A DNA stretch of 64,000 nt from Hyphomicrobiales bacterium (GTDB taxonomy: Bacteria; Pseudomonadota; Alphaproteobacteria; Rhizobiales; Rhizobiaceae): positions 124,001-188,000 of the forward strand of contig UCEZ01000015.1 in the NCBI GenBank assembly GCA_900471525.1, given 5' to 3'. A program made the position numbers and the translations under genes. This document shows, piece after piece, positions 62,229 through 64,000 of the stretch; the stretch's first letter is position 1; each line of letters begins with the position of its first letter. The notes under the pieces were generated by a model, which did no database searches, had not been told where the DNA came from, and saw nothing but the letters and a program-made list of their open reading frames with translations.

Positions 62229-63401
62229 ATGACACCTGCTGCAGAAAGCGCATTGAAGCAACAGATCGAGCTCTCCGACATGCCTGTTGAGGGCAGCCGG
62301 TCGCGGCATAGCACTGGCGTGGTCCGCGCCATGGAGCGCTCAGACCTGCCAGCTATCGCCGATCTTTTCACGCGAACGTTCCGCAAGCAAAACCGAGCGA
62401 CGGACAGTGGCCTGGCCGGTTACCTCGAAACAGTCTTCTTCAGCAGTCCGCTCTATTCGCCGGAGGTTGGCAGCCTCGTCCACCTCAATGAGACATCGAC
62501 GATCGATAGCGCCATCCTGGCAATGCCGCTGGAGTTCATGGTTCACGGCCGGCCGGTGACGGCCCGGGTTCTCTGCGCGTTCATGGCGGAAGGAAAGTCC
62601 GGCGCGGCCGGAGCGGCCCGTCTTGCCCGCATGCTGCGCGCGGCGCGCCAGGACTTCTGCTTCACCGACAATGCCTCGCCGGTCAGCGCCGACCATTGGG
62701 TTGCGGGCGGCGGTCTTGTCCTGCCCGTCCAGAGCCTGGAATGGCATCGAACATTCCGCCCGGCCGCGGCCGCCCTCGAAATGGCACGGCGCAAAGTCCC
62801 GCTCTTCGCAAAGCTGCCGTTCCAAGGCCTTGCGCGAACCCTGGACCGCTTCGTGCGTCGCTCGAAAACATCCTTCGCTGCCACCCCGCAGGAGGGCGTT
62901 GCAAGTTCAGCGATTTCCCTCGACCAGTTCATGGAACTGGCCCAGGGCATGATGGAGCGCTTCTCTGTCCATCCGGTGTTTTCCAAGCCGGAGTTCGATT
63001 GGCTGGTCGCCGCGGCGAAGCTGAATACCTCCCTTGGGGAACTCAAATGCCGGAGCATTGTCGATGCTCAGGGCAAGATCATCGGCTGCTACCTGTATAT
63101 CGGCGCGGATGGCCACAACGCGGTGGTTCTGAATATCCTCTGCCACGAGCGCCAGGAAGCAACCGTTGTTGCACAGGTTTTCGCCGACCTCGACGGTCTC
63201 GGCTATGCCAGCGCGCAGGGAATGGCGCAGCCTTTCCTGATGCACGCCGTGTTGCGCCAACGTCACCTGGTCCACAAGCACACGGGCTATTTCTGCCTCG
63301 TAACGCGGCATGCCGACCTGAAGGCCGCTTCCATCGGCGACGGCTTCTATGCCGGCGGTCTGGCGTCGGAAAGCTGGAGCCGCCTTGTCCACGATTTTTG
63401 A
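62229..63401 (+). CDS. GNAT-like protein of polysaccharide cluster, copy 2
   Basis: A 390-residue paralogue of the 58692-59807 product with an extra N-terminal stretch of about 30 residues. Matching blocks are AMERSDLPAIADLFTRTFRK, SLVHLNETSTIDSAILAMP, the DFCFTDNASPVSADHW region, and the C-terminal DGFYAGGLASESWSRLVHDF. GNAT-like fold; probably an acyltransferase acting on a sugar or carrier-bound group. It lies 82 bp after the flippase gene and 151 bp before the chain-length gene. Confidence 0.77.
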   Translation: MTPAAESALKQQIELSDMPVEGSRSRHSTGVVRAMERSDLPAIADLFTRTFRKQNRATDSGLAGYLETVFFSSPLYSPEVGSLVHLNETSTIDSAILAMPLEFMVHGRPVTARVLCAFMAEGKSGAAGAARLARMLRAARQDFCFTDNASPVSADHWVAGGGLVLPVQSLEWHRTFRPAAAALEMARRKVPLFAKLPFQGLARTLDRFVRRSKTSFAATPQEGVASSAISLDQFMELAQGMMERFSVHPVFSKPEFDWLVAAAKLNTSLGELKCRSIVDAQGKIIGCYLYIGADGHNAVVLNILCHERQEATVVAQVFADLDGLGYASAQGMAQPFLMHAVLRQRHLVHKHTGYFCLVTRHADLKAASIGDGFYAGGLASESWSRLVHDF

Positions 63402-63552
63402 AGTCTGACCCCGTGGCATACAACGCTCGGCGGGCGCCTTGGCGTCAGGGCATTTTAACGCCCGGTTTACCATAAGCGGCTAATCATGATGCTCACCTAA
63501 AGGACGGCGATAGTCTTTTACAGGCTTGGAGCACGCCGCGGAGACAGAACGG

Positions 63553-64000
63553 ATGTATACGCCGAAGGAGCCGGATCTGCGGCAAGCGATAAAGCGCCCG
63601 GAAACGGCCTCGCGCTCGCGTCCGCATGGCGGCTCCCTGCTTGATCTCGTATCCGACGACGATGAGGATTTCCACCGGACCGCGTATGCGCGCGTCGCCG
63701 GCGAGACTGCACGCGAAGCGTTTTTGCCGAGCCGGCAACGGGAAGCAATAGCCGAGCAAATCAACATCCGTCCCGCGCCTCTCCCCGCCCCCGTCAAAGG
63801 GCAGCTCATGGGATATGTGGCAGCGCTCCGCGGGATCGGGCCGGATGACGTTTTCATCTGGCTCAAGGAGGGTTTGCGCTGGATCATCGGTGCAACGGTC
63901 CTGTGCCTGGCCGCCGCCTTCGTCTATGCGATGGCCGCCCAGCCGCGCTATACCGTTTATACCGACCTCGTGATCGACCCATCCAATCTTCAGGTCGTGA
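63553..64000 (+). CDS. Polysaccharide chain-length/co-polymerase protein (Wzz/ExoP-type), 3' end cut by window edge
   Basis: The first 149 codons of a Wzz-domain protein. A long charged cytoplasmic N-terminus ends at a membrane span at about residues 112-131 (WIIGATVLCLAAAFVYAMAA), followed by QPRYTVYTDLVIDPSNLQVV, the start of the periplasmic Wzz domain. The ATG at 63553 is chosen from the frame that continues to the right edge. ExoP/Wzc relatives carry a C-terminal tyrosine kinase, but that part is out of view. Confidence 0.85.
   Translation, partial: MYTPKEPDLRQAIKRPETASRSRPHGGSLLDLVSDDDEDFHRTAYARVAGETAREAFLPSRQREAIAEQINIRPAPLPAPVKGQLMGYVAALRGIGPDDVFIWLKEGLRWIIGATVLCLAAAFVYAMAAQPRYTVYTDLVIDPSNLQVV

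Noticed and set aside
1..64000. Search for tRNA, rRNA, CRISPR arrays, insertion sequences and integrases
   Set aside because: No cloverleaf-like, repeat-spacer or transposase/integrase sequence was recognised by eye; a covariance-model scan would be needed to exclude small RNA genes.

Overview
The window is a GC-rich chromosomal or megaplasmid segment from an alphaproteobacterium, most likely a member of the Rhizobiaceae (Rhizobium/Agrobacterium/Ensifer group). This rests on the glxABCD-glnT/soxBDAG gene order, the hutFC-IHGU-D cluster, many polar amino-acid and CUT1 ABC systems, two small conserved rhizobial-type proteins, and a soluble PAS-PAS chemoreceptor ending in a WEEF-type pentapeptide. 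I saw no rRNA, tRNA, CRISPR array, insertion sequence or phage gene. It reads as dense catabolic and transport territory followed by an envelope polysaccharide cluster. 

1-7.66 kb, minus strand: a CUT1-type ABC importer (binding protein, two permeases, a 67-residue membrane protein, two ATPases) running into a dihydroxyacetone-kinase-like gene cut by the left edge. Imported ketose or polyol would be phosphorylated by the kinase; the exact substrate is not visible. 

7.66-20.1 kb: a one-carbon/methylamine locus. On the minus strand are a cupin-XRE regulator, three genes that together make an N-methylglutamate-synthase/glutamate-synthase-like enzyme (mgsABC = glxBCD), a GlnT/GmaS-type glutamine-synthetase homologue, and purU. 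Divergently, after a GlxA-type AraC regulator, lies a heterotetrameric sarcosine-oxidase/N-methylglutamate-dehydrogenase operon. The set fits the N-methylglutamate route: methylamine is put onto glutamate, oxidised to formaldehyde on folate, and released as formate by PurU. 

20.4-29.2 kb: two small conserved genes, then a complete histidine utilisation locus of the HutF/HutG type, with a palindromic HutC-type operator in the hutF/hutI divergent promoter. 

29.2-37.1 kb: a second hut-like locus with its own HutC-type regulator, a polar amino-acid ABC importer, a histidine-ammonia-lyase paralogue that has lost the MIO-forming Ala-Ser-Gly, an MTOX-type amine oxidase, and a ureohydrolase with an altered metal ligand. 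It looks like a catabolic pathway for a modified histidine-like compound and is the first of the two most interesting regions. 

37.1-42.5 kb: a TetR-regulated RND efflux pump with two operator palindromes around its promoter. 42.5-44.3 kb: a cytoplasmic chemoreceptor, then an AT-rich gene-free stretch. 44.9-52.9 kb: an oligopeptide-family ABC importer, a GNAT acetyltransferase and a signal-less GH20 hexosaminidase, probably for import and cytoplasmic cleavage of N-acetylglucosamine oligomers. 

53.2-64 kb: a small membrane protein and then a polysaccharide cluster: asparagine-synthase-like amidotransferase, acyl carrier protein, AMP-forming ligase, NAD-synthase-like protein, two paralogous GNAT-like proteins, a shortened PrmC-like methyltransferase, a Wzx-type flippase and a chain-length protein cut by the right edge. 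The carrier/ligase/amidotransferase set suggests acylation or amidation of the exported glycan and is the second region worth study.
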